From assembly GCA_016794365.1 (NCBI GenBank), contig JAEUKB010000082.1, positions 1 to 43,702 of the forward strand: a stretch of 43,702 nucleotides of DNA. The letters are read 5' to 3'. The notes beneath the pieces are model-generated. The model saw only the letters and a list, made by a program, of their open reading frames with translations. It was not told the DNA's origin and did not search any database. The stretch is from Myxococcales bacterium (GTDB taxonomy: Bacteria > Myxococcota_A > Polyangia > Palsa-1104 > JAEUJZ01). Positions 7,981-15,469 of this stretch are shown one piece after another (within the stretch, counting starts at the first letter, position 1; each line of letters starts with the position of its first letter). The position numbers were made by a program, and so were the translations under genes.

Positions 7981-9042
7981 ATGGTGTCTGCTCCGCTGTC
8001 CCTGCGTCCGGGTGCTCCGCCTACGGCTGCTGATGCCGTGGTGTTTGGCGAAGCACTGGTCGATCTGTTTCCTGATTCATCGGGCCTGCTGCTGGAAGAT
8101 GTCGAGCGCTTTGTTAGGCATCCGGGCGGAGCCCCCTGCAACCTCGCCATTGGACTGGCCCGCCAGGGCATTCCGACCGCGCTGGTCACGCAGGTCGGGG
8201 CCGATGCGTTCGGTCGCTTCTTGAAAAAGCGGCTCCAGCAGGAAGGGATCGCCATCGACGGAATCTCGACCCACAAGAGCGCGCGCACCGGCGTGACGTT
8301 TGTCTCGGTGTCCGCCACTGGAGAGCGATCGTTTCTGTTCTACCGGCATCCTTCCGCCGACATGATGCTGACGCCTGCCGAGTGTTCCCCCCAAGCGCTG
8401 CTGCGTGGACGGCTGTTTCACTTTGGCTCCTCCACGCTGGCCAAAGAGCCGTCCCGTGCTGCGACGCTGGCCGCCCTGGCCGTGGTCGAAAAGCAGCGGC
8501 ATACGCGGCTCATCTCCTGCGATGTGAACCTGCGCCCGCACCTGTGGCCAGAGTTTAAAGAAGCGCCGCCGCTTGTGCGCAAGGTGCTGGCCAGCTGCGA
8601 TGTCGTCAAGCTGACCGACGATGAGCTACCGATCCTGTGCGGCACCGAGAGCATTGAAGCCGGGGCCGCAGCGGTGCGGAAGCTGGGTCCATCGGTTGTG
8701 GTCGTGACGATGGGCGAGCGCGGCGCGTACCTCGACTGTCCGCAAGGCACCGCCTACTTTGCGGCAGAGTCGATTCCAGTCGTCGATACCACCGGGGCGG
8801 GAGACGCCTTCACAGCGGGCCTTTTGGCCACCCTGCTGGTCTGTCTGTCCGGTCCCGGTGCCGCGTCCCTGCGTGAGCGCATTGCCGAGCTGCCCCTCGA
8901 AGCGCTCAAGCGCGCATGCACCCACGGAACCCACCTGGCGGGCCAGGTTTGCACCCAGTTTGGCGCCACCACGGCCCTGCCCCGCATTCCGCCGCCACCG
9001 CCGGTTCCCAAAGTTCCGCCAATCCAAAAGAGGAAGCGCTGA
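7981..9042 (+). CDS. PfkB-family carbohydrate kinase (fructokinase-like)
   Basis: This 353-residue sugar kinase of the ribokinase/PfkB family phosphorylates a sugar or nucleoside with ATP. The N-terminal PfkB block is visible as VVFGEALVDLFP, then GGAPCNLAIGLARQG and QVGADAFGRF. The C-terminal signature is DTTGAGDAFTAGLLA, with the catalytic base Asp275. The pattern ARTGVTFVSVSATGERSFLFYR resembles fructokinases. I start at ATG 7981, 11 bp after scoB; the frame extends upstream but into scoB. The C terminus has a Pro-rich tail (RIPPPPPVPKVPP). Its TGA stop overlaps the ATG of the flavin reductase gene (TGATG). Fructose is the likely substrate but is not proven. Confidence 0.88.
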   Translation: MVSAPLSLRPGAPPTAADAVVFGEALVDLFPDSSGLLLEDVERFVRHPGGAPCNLAIGLARQGIPTALVTQVGADAFGRFLKKRLQQEGIAIDGISTHKSARTGVTFVSVSATGERSFLFYRHPSADMMLTPAECSPQALLRGRLFHFGSSTLAKEPSRAATLAALAVVEKQRHTRLISCDVNLRPHLWPEFKEAPPLVRKVLASCDVVKLTDDELPILCGTESIEAGAAAVRKLGPSVVVVTMGERGAYLDCPQGTAYFAAESIPVVDTTGAGDAFTAGLLATLLVCLSGPGAASLRERIAELPLEALKRACTHGTHLAGQVCTQFGATTALPRIPPPPPVPKVPPIQKRKR

Positions 9043-9605
9043 TGCCTCATATCAAGGTCGTTGGGCTGGGTGGTTCACTCAAGCCCGGTTCTGCCAGCGT
9101 GCTGGCTCTCAAAGAAGCGCTCCGGGGCGCTGAAGAAGCGGGGGCCCACATCGAGCTGTTCGAGCTTCATGCGCTGGATCTACCGATGTTTGTGCCGGAC
9201 CGTGCGCCGCCCGAGTCGGTGCAGCGCTTCGTCGATTCGGTGTCCACTGCGGCGGCCATGATCTGGTCGAGCCCCGTCTATCACGGCAGCATGAGCGGAG
9301 CCTTCAAGAACGCGCTCGACTGGCTGGAGCTTTTGTCCAAGCACAGTCCGCCCTATCTGACCGACAAGGTGATTGGGCTGATTGCGACCGCAGGCGGTGT
9401 GCAGGGGCTCCAAGCCATCAACGCCATGGAGTTTGCCGTGCGCTCGCTGCGCGGCTATACGCACCCGCTGACCGCGCCGCTCGATCGCGCCTGGCAGCTA
9501 TTCGACCAGAGCGGTCAGTTTTCCGATGAAGCCACGCTGGTGCGGCTGCGCACGCTCGGAAAAGGGGTCGCCGAAGCCGCCAAGAAGATGGCCGTCCTAG
9601 GCTAA
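9042..9605 (+). CDS. NAD(P)H-dependent FMN reductase
   Basis: This 187-residue flavodoxin-fold reductase reduces FMN, quinones or related acceptors with NAD(P)H. The N-terminal phosphate-binding loop reads GLGGSLKPGSAS, and the second flavin contact is SSPVYHGSMSGAFKNALDW, both diagnostic of the NADPH_FMN reductase (SsuE/ChrR-like) family. The start overlaps the stop of the kinase gene (TGATG), with an AGAGGA ribosome site about 8 bp upstream. It is the last gene of the CoA-transferase/kinase run; a terminator-like hairpin follows 28 bp after the stop. The physiological acceptor is unknown. Confidence 0.88.
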   Translation: MPHIKVVGLGGSLKPGSASVLALKEALRGAEEAGAHIELFELHALDLPMFVPDRAPPESVQRFVDSVSTAAAMIWSSPVYHGSMSGAFKNALDWLELLSKHSPPYLTDKVIGLIATAGGVQGLQAINAMEFAVRSLRGYTHPLTAPLDRAWQLFDQSGQFSDEATLVRLRTLGKGVAEAAKKMAVLG

Positions 9606-9633
9606 ACCCCGTCCATTCCCAAACCCGTACATT

Positions 9634-9668
9634 TCGCGAGGGGCCCCGCTACCCTGCGAGACTTTTTT
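9634..9668 (+). terminator. Probable intrinsic terminator after the FMN reductase gene
   Basis: TCGC(G)AGGG pairs with CCCTGCGA, giving an 8-bp stem with one bulged G and a 9-base loop, followed after GAC by six T (9663-9668). A closely similar hairpin is found at 23534-23561. Confidence 0.5.
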
Positions 9669-9722
9669 CCGTTCCGCAGGCGGCCCGAAAAAAAGCTCTC
9701 CGGCGACAGTCCCCGGCACGAA

Positions 9723-9744
9723 GTGTGGGGGGTCGCCCCCACGC
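9723..9744. other. Strong GC-rich hairpin in the non-coding region
   Basis: GTGGGGG (9725-9731) and CCCCCAC (9736-9742) form a perfect 7-bp stem with a GTCG loop, extended outward by a wobble and one more pair. No T-run follows, so it is an RNA structural element or barrier rather than a clear terminator. Confidence 0.5.
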
Positions 9745-9772
9745 TCTTTGCTCAAACTGTTGGTTTCGTAGT

Positions 9773-9799
9773 GGTCGCAGGTTAGGTATCGCTGCGACC
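9773..9799. other. Inverted repeat at the edge of the 22-bp array
   Basis: GGTCGCAG (9773-9780) and CTGCGACC (9792-9799) are perfect 8-bp arms around an 11-base centre. The right arm overlaps the first unit of the tandem array, so it marks the array's left border. Confidence 0.5.
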
Positions 9800-10043
9800 T
9801 GCCTGACCTATCCCTTCGACCTGCCTGACCTATCCCTTCGACCTGTCTGACCTATACCGGCGACCTGCCTGACCTATACCGGCGACCTGCCTGACCTATA
9901 CCTTCGACCTGCCCGACCTATACCTTCGACCTGTCTGACCTATACCTTCGACCTGCCTGACCTATCCCTTCGACCTGCCTGACCTATCCCTTCGACCTGC
10001 CTGACCTATCCCTTCGACCTGCCTGACCTATCCCTTCGACCTG
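9795..10043. repeat. Eleven tandem 22-bp units upstream of the recombinase-like gene
   Basis: Units start every 22 bp from 9795 to 10015, with a partial twelfth at 10037. The core is CGACCTGCCTGACCTAT and the last 5 bases alternate between CCCTT, ACCGG and ACCTT. Units 1, 2 and 8-11 carry the same end, 3-4 share a second and 5-7 a third (approximately), a pattern expected from stepwise local duplication. The 22-bp period is about two helical turns, so a bound protein would recur on one DNA face. There are no spacers, so this is not a CRISPR. The rest of the 596-bp gap (9606-10201) holds the hairpins listed separately; I see no gene in it. Confidence 0.95.
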
Positions 10044-10055
10044 ATCTAGGAGCAC

Positions 10056-10078
10056 ATAGATCCACAAGCAGGATCTAT
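10056..10078. promoter_or_regulatory. Inverted repeat between the 22-bp array and the recombinase-like gene
   Basis: ATAGATCC (10056-10063) and GGATCTAT (10071-10078) are perfect 8-bp arms with a 7-base centre. It lies 124 bp before the start codon at 10202 and could be an operator or a recombinase-binding site. Confidence 0.4.
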
Positions 10079-10201
10079 ATCGCACACTGTAGGATAGGCA
10101 GGATACGTCACTGCGCATGGCGAAGCGCGGTCGCCGCGTGTTACGATCTCAACCTCCCAACGTCTGCGCAGGCAGCCGCTTCGGGAGTGTTGGAGTCACC
10201 C

Positions 10202-11377
10202 ATGCCCAGGCCCAAAGCACCACCGCGCGTCACTGGACCCTACGCAGAGCGCGAAGGAACCCGCTTCCGCATCCGCGTACTTGGCCAAGGGAGCGCCAAA
10301 AACCTCTACTTTCCCACCTGGGATGCCGCGCTCGCAGGCAGAGCCCAGGCCGAGCAGCAGCTCCAACACGCCAGCCATCAGCAGGTCGGAGAGCTAATCG
10401 ACGCCTTCTTTGCGGAGCGCGCTCGCAGCGGCCTGTGTCGTCCCGCCACCTTGGTCAATGAACAGGAACGACTGCGCGACTTCCTGGGCTCGATCTTGGA
10501 TGAAGAGGTGCAGCTTGTCTCGGCAGCGCAGGCCGACGCGATCTATCAAGCGACGATGCACAAGCCTTCGCCCAAGACCGGAAAGCCGCTGGAGGCCGCG
10601 TCTCATCGCTTCTACTTGGGCATCGCCAAGCGCTTCTTCGCCTGGGTGGTGCAGCAAGGGATCCTACCGAGCAGTCCATTTCGCGAGGTCCGTCCGCAAG
10701 GTCGTCCGAAGGCGGGCAAGCCGCAGCTCCGGGTGGAAGAAGCCCACCGATTCCTTCAGGTGGCGCTGCGTCTGTTTGATGAAGAGCGCGATGTGCTGGC
10801 GCTCGCGGCGATGGTGTCGTTGCTGCTGGGACTGCGCGCGCGGGAGGTCTTGGCGTGTCGGGTGTCCGATGTCTCAGCCGATGGCTGTTACCTGACGCTG
10901 CCAGGGGGGCGAAGTGGCGTCGAGCGTCCGCCGCTCAAGGTGCCGCTGCTGCTTCAGAAGCGTCTGCAAACAGCGTGTCAGGACAAGGAACCGGGAGCGC
11001 TCGTCTTTGGACAGAGCAGCCAAGGCGGACCGCGTCATCACCGCATGCTGTGGTCTGCGGTCGGACGGATCTGCGAGCAAGCCAGCGTGCCCCGGGTCTG
11101 TACGCACAGCCTGCGCGGCCTGTGGACCCGGCTCAGCCTGGATGAAAGCGTGCTGTCGGATGTGGTGGCGGCGCGGCTGGGACACGGCACTGCGACGATT
11201 CCGATCTCGCCGAGCCTGCCGTCGGTTGCCGATGATCAGCTCGCGGAGCAGCAAGCCGTCTCGATCTTGGCTACGCTGTCGCCGCTGCTGCGCGCCAAGC
11301 TGCTGACGCTCCTACAAAACGAACAGCAGCCGAGTCGCAGCCCGCCTGACCTCATCCGCAGCAAAGATCTCGGCTGA
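10202..11377 (+). CDS. Tyrosine-recombinase-like protein lacking the catalytic tyrosine
   Basis: This 391-residue protein has the architecture of a tyrosine recombinase/phage integrase: a short arm-type N-terminal part (GPYAEREGTRFRIRV), a core-binding domain at about residues 60-165, and a catalytic domain from about 175. Box I LLGLRAREVL gives Arg212, box II THSLRG gives His302 and Arg305, and ARLGHGT gives His328. The nucleophilic Tyr should sit about 9 residues after that His, but the sequence there is ATIPISPSLP, and no Tyr occurs anywhere in the last 160 residues. The frame is open and uninterrupted, so decay by frameshift is not evident. I chose ATG 10202 (GGAG 6 bp upstream); GTG 10187 is an alternative. 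It may be a DNA-binding derivative that recognises the nearby repeat array. Confidence 0.8.
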   Translation: MPRPKAPPRVTGPYAEREGTRFRIRVLGQGSAKNLYFPTWDAALAGRAQAEQQLQHASHQQVGELIDAFFAERARSGLCRPATLVNEQERLRDFLGSILDEEVQLVSAAQADAIYQATMHKPSPKTGKPLEAASHRFYLGIAKRFFAWVVQQGILPSSPFREVRPQGRPKAGKPQLRVEEAHRFLQVALRLFDEERDVLALAAMVSLLLGLRAREVLACRVSDVSADGCYLTLPGGRSGVERPPLKVPLLLQKRLQTACQDKEPGALVFGQSSQGGPRHHRMLWSAVGRICEQASVPRVCTHSLRGLWTRLSLDESVLSDVVAARLGHGTATIPISPSLPSVADDQLAEQQAVSILATLSPLLRAKLLTLLQNEQQPSRSPPDLIRSKDLG

Positions 11378-11396
11378 CGGTCCTGTCCACAGGTGC

Positions 11397-13229
11397 CTAG
11401 TCGTCGGCCACCGCAGCGGCGACCTTTTCAAAGCGCTTGCGAAGGTTGTGATCGAGGTAGCGCTTGCGAACCCGAATCGACTTGGGCGTCACTTCCACCA
11501 GCTCGTCATCGTTGATGAACTCCAGCGCGGCTTCGAGCGACAGGATGCGTGGCGGCGTCAGAAACAGCTTTTCGTCCGCAGCGGTCGTCCGAATGTTGGT
11601 GAGCTTCTTCGTCTTGTTCGGATTGACGATGAGATCGTTGTCGCGCGAGTGAATGCCGACGATCTGGCCTGCGTAGACGCGCTCGCCGGTGCCCATCAGC
11701 AGGATGCCGCGCTCTTGCAGCGAAAACAGCGCGTAGGTGTTGGTCTCGCCCTGCTCTTGCACGATCAGCACACCGTTTTGGCGACCTTTGAGCGGTCCCG
11801 CATACGGCGCATATTCCTTAAACGAGTGGTTGAGGATGCCGGTGCCGCGCGTGTCGGTCAAAAACTCGCTGCGGTAGCCGATGAGTCCTCGCGAGGGAAT
11901 CGTAAACTCGATGCGAGTGCGGCCTTGTCCCGACGGCCCCATGTCCTTCATCCGGCCAGCGCGTCGTCCCAGCTTTTCGATCACGACACCGACATACGGA
12001 TCATCGACATCCACGAGCAGGTCTTCGTACGGCTCCAGCTTGCCTTCGGGACCATCGCGGAAGATGACCTGCGGCTGCGATACGCACATCTCGAAGCCTT
12101 CACGGCGCATCGTCTCGATCAGGACCGACAGGTGTAGCTCGCCTCGGCCCGACACTTTGAAGGTATCGGCGGACTCAGTCTCTTCGACACGCAGCGCGAC
12201 GTTCGACTTGATCTCTTTCCACAGGCGCTCACGGATGTTGCGCGTCGTGACGTACTTGCCTTCGCTGCCCGCAAACGGTCCGTTGTTGGCGATAAACTGC
12301 ATCGAGATCGTCGGCTCATCGACGGTCATCATCGGCAGGATCGTCGGCGACTCAATCGACGTGAGCGTCTCACCCACGTTTAGCTCGCTCATTCCCGTCA
12401 CGGCCACGATGTCACCGGCCATTGCCTCGCCGACTTCAAAGCGCTTGAGCGCCTGGAACGCCAGCAGCTTGGCCACACGGAACTGCTCGTTTTGCGTCCG
12501 ATGGCTCAGCAGCACGCGATCGCCCATCGCGATCTTGCCCGCCGAGATCCGCCCAATCGCCACGTAGCCCAGGTAGTCGTCGTAATCGAGCGTCGCGACC
12601 TGCATACACAGCGGCGCGGTCACATCCACGGCAGGCGGCGGAACGTGCTGCACAATCATGTCGAGCAGCGGCGTCAGATCCTTCTTTTCGTCCGTCAGCT
12701 CTTTGATCGCGTAGCCGTTGCGGCCCGACGCATAAATCACCGGGAAATCGAGCTGCTCTTCCGTCGCATCGAGCGCACAGAACAGATCGAACACCGCGTT
12801 GACCGTTCCCTGCGGATTGCAGCCTTCGCGGTCGATCTTGTTGATCACCACAATCGGTCGCAGCCCGAGCTGAAAGGCCTTCTTCGTCACAAAGCGCGTC
12901 TGCGGCAGCGGTCCTTCAAACGCATCGACCAGCAGCAGCACCGAGTCCACCATCCGCAGGACGCGCTCGACTTCACCACCGAAGTCAGCGTGGCCCGGCG
13001 TATCGACGATGTTGATGCGGGTGCTGCCGTAGGTGATGGCCGTACACTTGGACAAGATGGTGATGCCGCGCTCGCGCTCTAGCTCGTTGTTGTCGAGTGC
13101 GCACTCGTGAATGACCTCACCGCGACGGAATGAGCCAGCTTGCTTGAGCAAGCCATCAACGAGAGTGGTCTTGCCATGGTCAACGTGTGCGACGATGGCG
13201 ATGTTGCGGACGTCTGTTCGCTTGGACAT
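11397..13229 (-). CDS. typA: Translational GTPase BipA/TypA
   Basis: This 610-residue ribosome-associated GTPase of the BipA/TypA family aids large-subunit assembly and stress adaptation. The GTPase motifs are complete: G1 AHVDHGKTT, G2 RGITI, G3 DTPGH and G4 NKID. Downstream are the beta-barrel domain and the BipA-specific C-terminal block (SRGLIGYRSEFLTDTRGTG, then RERGILLMGTGERVY-like sequence and ALEFINDDELVEVTP). The length is normal for the family. The start is ATG 13229 (MSKRTDVRNIAIVAH) with AGAGG about 10 bp upstream. It is convergent with the recombinase-like gene, 19 bp apart, and divergent from the methyltransferase gene across a 194-bp control region. Confidence 0.97.
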   Translation of the reverse strand: MSKRTDVRNIAIVAHVDHGKTTLVDGLLKQAGSFRRGEVIHECALDNNELERERGITILSKCTAITYGSTRINIVDTPGHADFGGEVERVLRMVDSVLLLVDAFEGPLPQTRFVTKKAFQLGLRPIVVINKIDREGCNPQGTVNAVFDLFCALDATEEQLDFPVIYASGRNGYAIKELTDEKKDLTPLLDMIVQHVPPPAVDVTAPLCMQVATLDYDDYLGYVAIGRISAGKIAMGDRVLLSHRTQNEQFRVAKLLAFQALKRFEVGEAMAGDIVAVTGMSELNVGETLTSIESPTILPMMTVDEPTISMQFIANNGPFAGSEGKYVTTRNIRERLWKEIKSNVALRVEETESADTFKVSGRGELHLSVLIETMRREGFEMCVSQPQVIFRDGPEGKLEPYEDLLVDVDDPYVGVVIEKLGRRAGRMKDMGPSGQGRTRIEFTIPSRGLIGYRSEFLTDTRGTGILNHSFKEYAPYAGPLKGRQNGVLIVQEQGETNTYALFSLQERGILLMGTGERVYAGQIVGIHSRDNDLIVNPNKTKKLTNIRTTAADEKLFLTPPRILSLEAALEFINDDELVEVTPKSIRVRKRYLDHNLRKRFEKVAAAVADD

Positions 13230-13287
13230 GAGCGGTAGGCCTCTGAAGAATAAATCGGCGCAGGCAGGCAACGAGTGGAGCGTTACC

Positions 13288-13330
13288 GGCAGTCAGCCAG
13301 CATGTTACGATGACTGCCAATCCTTTTTTT
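13288..13330. promoter_or_regulatory. Perfect dyad plus T8 in the typA / methyltransferase control region
   Basis: GGCAGTCA (13288-13295) and TGACTGCC (13311-13318) form perfect 8-bp arms around 15 bases, followed on the + strand by CCTTTTTTTT (13321-13330). A TAACAT hexamer on the - strand (13302-13307) lies in the centre and fits a typA -10 box, with a leader of about 65 bases. It could be an operator over the typA promoter or a + strand terminator; the sequence alone does not decide. Confidence 0.4.
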
Positions 13331-13423
13331 TGCGCGGTGCGGCTCTATAGCACGGCTTTCCGCAAGGAAGAGGACAATCACCAAAGAACGGCGAAAGTTT
13401 GTGGGAACGGGAGCCCGACCGTG

Positions 13424-14173
13424 ATGAGCGATAGCCCAAGCAAACCTCAAGACGTGCTCGACACCGCGCAAGGCCCTGATGGCGAAGCGCTGACCCTGCG
13501 CAGCGTTCCCGGCGGCTTTGAGATCCTGTCCGGTGACAGCGTGATCATCTCGTCCGCCCTGCGCCGCAGCGAGCGCGAGCTGGCCAATGTCGGCATGGTG
13601 GCGCTGCGGGACCGAAACGACATCACGGTGCTGCTCGCGGGCCTGGGCATGGGGCACCTGCTGGCTGCGGTGCTGGAAAACCCGCGTGTGGTCCGCGTCG
13701 ATGTGGTCGAGCACTCCGCCGCCATCATCCACTGGAATCGCAGTCACTTTGGATCGCTCCATCGCGCACCGCCGCTTGATGATCCGCGCGTTCACGTCCA
13801 TCAGATGGGCTTGGCCGCGTACCTGCGCGCGTTCCGATACAAGTCACTGCCGAACGTCCAGCTCGAAGACAGCGGCTATTTGGCAATCCTGCTCGACCTG
13901 GATGATGGACCCAGTCATCTGCTGCGCGAAAAGAACGCCGAGCTGTACAGCGAAGACGGACTGACCGACCTGGAAGAAACGCTCCGTCCCGGCGGAGTGC
14001 TCGCGCTGTGGTCGCAAGGCCGCGAGATCGAGCTGCTGGAGCGACTCAAAGGTCGCTTCCAAAACATCGCCGAGATCATCATTCCGGTCGATGTGCCAGG
14101 CAGCGCAGGGCTCGATTATCTGTATCGCGCGCGTCGTCGTCCGCCCGTTCATCGCACCCGCGCCCAAGCGTAA
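13424..14173 (+). CDS. Spermidine-synthase-like SAM-dependent methyltransferase
   Basis: This 249-residue Rossmann-fold protein is related to spermidine synthases. The dinucleotide/SAM-binding loop is VLLAGLGMGHLL (residues 69-80), followed by the acidic strand VDVVEHSAAII. A later block, LLDLDDGPSHLLREKNAELY, then LEETLRPGGVLALWS, matches the substrate-side strands of spermidine synthase-like proteins. It lacks the N-terminal beta domain of true spermidine synthases, so a polyamine product is uncertain. I start at ATG 13424 (MSDSPSKPQD); the frame is open to 13310, but that part covers the promoter region. It is divergent from typA. A small-molecule methyl or aminopropyl transfer is the best guess. 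Confidence 0.75.
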   Translation: MSDSPSKPQDVLDTAQGPDGEALTLRSVPGGFEILSGDSVIISSALRRSERELANVGMVALRDRNDITVLLAGLGMGHLLAAVLENPRVVRVDVVEHSAAIIHWNRSHFGSLHRAPPLDDPRVHVHQMGLAAYLRAFRYKSLPNVQLEDSGYLAILLDLDDGPSHLLREKNAELYSEDGLTDLEETLRPGGVLALWSQGREIELLERLKGRFQNIAEIIIPVDVPGSAGLDYLYRARRRPPVHRTRAQA

Positions 14174-14304
14174 GCCGAGCCAAGCACGCAGCCGCGCAAT
14201 CCATTCGGAAAAGCGCTGCTGCTTCATCCTCACACGATTCTGCGTCCCCCAGCGCTCGCTTCAGATTGTCGCGTCGTGAGCAAAGACCATGCTACGGTCA
14301 CGGC

Positions 14305-15363
14305 GTGAAGCGACTTTTGGCACTGGTTTTATCGGTTGTAGGCGCAGGCTCGGCACTCGCGGCCAGCGAACAAGATGCGCCGGGTGGCTATTACGTCACG
14401 CGGAGCACCACGGCCATGGGCACAGCGGTTCAAGTGCGCGCCTACCTGCCCACGCAGCCGACAGCGACGCGCGAAGCAGAGATTGGACGGCACCTGGAAG
14501 CCGCGATTGCGGAGATTCGTCGGCTCGAAGGGCTGATGACGACCTGGCGACCGGACAGCGACATCTCGAAAGTAAATGCCAAAGCGGGCGTCGATAAAGT
14601 CGCAGTGTCCAAAGAAGTCTTCGAGGTGCTCGTTCGCTCGCAAGAGTTCGCACAAAAATCGGGCGGAGCCTTCGACATCTCGTTCGATGCGCTGCGCGGG
14701 CTGTGGAAGTTCGATGAAGAGATCAGCCCGAACATTCCTGATGAAAAAGAGCTGCGACGACGGCTCCCGCTTATCAACTATCGCAACATCCTTCTGTCGC
14801 CAAAAGATCGCACGGTTCGACTGGCCAAGGCAGGAATGGCCATCAACCTGGGCGGCATTGGCAAAGGCTATGCGGTCGATAAAGCGGTCCAGCTCCTCCG
14901 AGCGCGCGGCATCGAAGCGGGCATGGTCCAAGCGGGCGGCGATCTGATGCTGTTTGGCAGCAAGAGCGGACAGCCGTTCAAGGCCGGGATTCGCGATCCG
15001 CGCAGCCTGGACCCGAGCGACTACTTTGCGATATGCGAGGTCAAAGACCGTGCCTTTTCCACCGCCGGAGACTACGAGCGATCGTTTGTCCGCGAAGGAA
15101 CGCGCTATCACCACATCCTGGACCCTCGCACTGGACAGCCCGCGCGCGGAGCCCGATCGGTGACGGTCTATGCCAAGGATGCGACGACTGCGGACGGACT
15201 CGATGACGCGATCCTGATCTTGGGGCCCGAAAAGGGACTTCCGATCCTGAAGGACTATCCCGATGCAGGCGCGGTGGTGGTGGACGCAAACGGAAAGGTT
15301 CACATCTCGCCGCAGCTCGTTCCGCTGTGCAAAGTGAGCCATCCGCCGCTGCCGGGGATTTAG
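14305..15363 (+). CDS. apbE: ApbE family FAD:protein FMN transferase
   Basis: This 352-residue exported flavin transferase attaches FMN covalently to Thr/Ser of target proteins such as Rnf/Nqr subunits, or handles flavin in the envelope. A GTG start at 14305 gives a signal peptide (KRLLALVLSVVGAGSALAAS). ApbE motifs are clear: TTAMGTAVQVRAY, GMAINLGGIGKGYAVDKA, the Gly-rich AGGDLMLFG and the C-terminal HHILDPRTGQPARGA with the Mg/FAD region ATTADGLDDAILILGPEKG. A TACGGT hexamer ends 6 bases before the GTG and no Shine-Dalgarno is present, so the mRNA may be leaderless. The target flavoprotein is not in this window. Confidence 0.92.
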   Translation: MKRLLALVLSVVGAGSALAASEQDAPGGYYVTRSTTAMGTAVQVRAYLPTQPTATREAEIGRHLEAAIAEIRRLEGLMTTWRPDSDISKVNAKAGVDKVAVSKEVFEVLVRSQEFAQKSGGAFDISFDALRGLWKFDEEISPNIPDEKELRRRLPLINYRNILLSPKDRTVRLAKAGMAINLGGIGKGYAVDKAVQLLRARGIEAGMVQAGGDLMLFGSKSGQPFKAGIRDPRSLDPSDYFAICEVKDRAFSTAGDYERSFVREGTRYHHILDPRTGQPARGARSVTVYAKDATTADGLDDAILILGPEKGLPILKDYPDAGAVVVDANGKVHISPQLVPLCKVSHPPLPGI

Positions 15364-15469
15364 CCCGCGCGCTTCTTCGTCCCGCTTCAGCGCGCTCCGC
15401 ATGGTCTGGTCTCGATTCCCCGCGCGGCCTGGCGCTTCGGCCTGTTCCTTCGGATAGACTGCGCAGCCC

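Noticed and set aside
9795..10043. CRISPR array
   Set aside because: The 22-bp units are directly adjacent with no unique spacers, and no cas genes lie nearby.
10117..10461. 114-residue frame overlapping the recombinase-like gene
   Set aside because: Arg-rich, out of frame with a clear recombinase domain, and without a ribosome site.
10202..11377. Integrase marking a prophage or genomic island
   Set aside because: No tRNA attachment site, flanking direct repeats, excisionase or phage genes are seen; housekeeping typA follows directly, and the enzyme lacks its catalytic Tyr.
14008..14304. 99-residue N-terminal extension of the ApbE protein
   Set aside because: It overlaps the methyltransferase gene and would bury the clear signal peptide that starts at GTG 14305.
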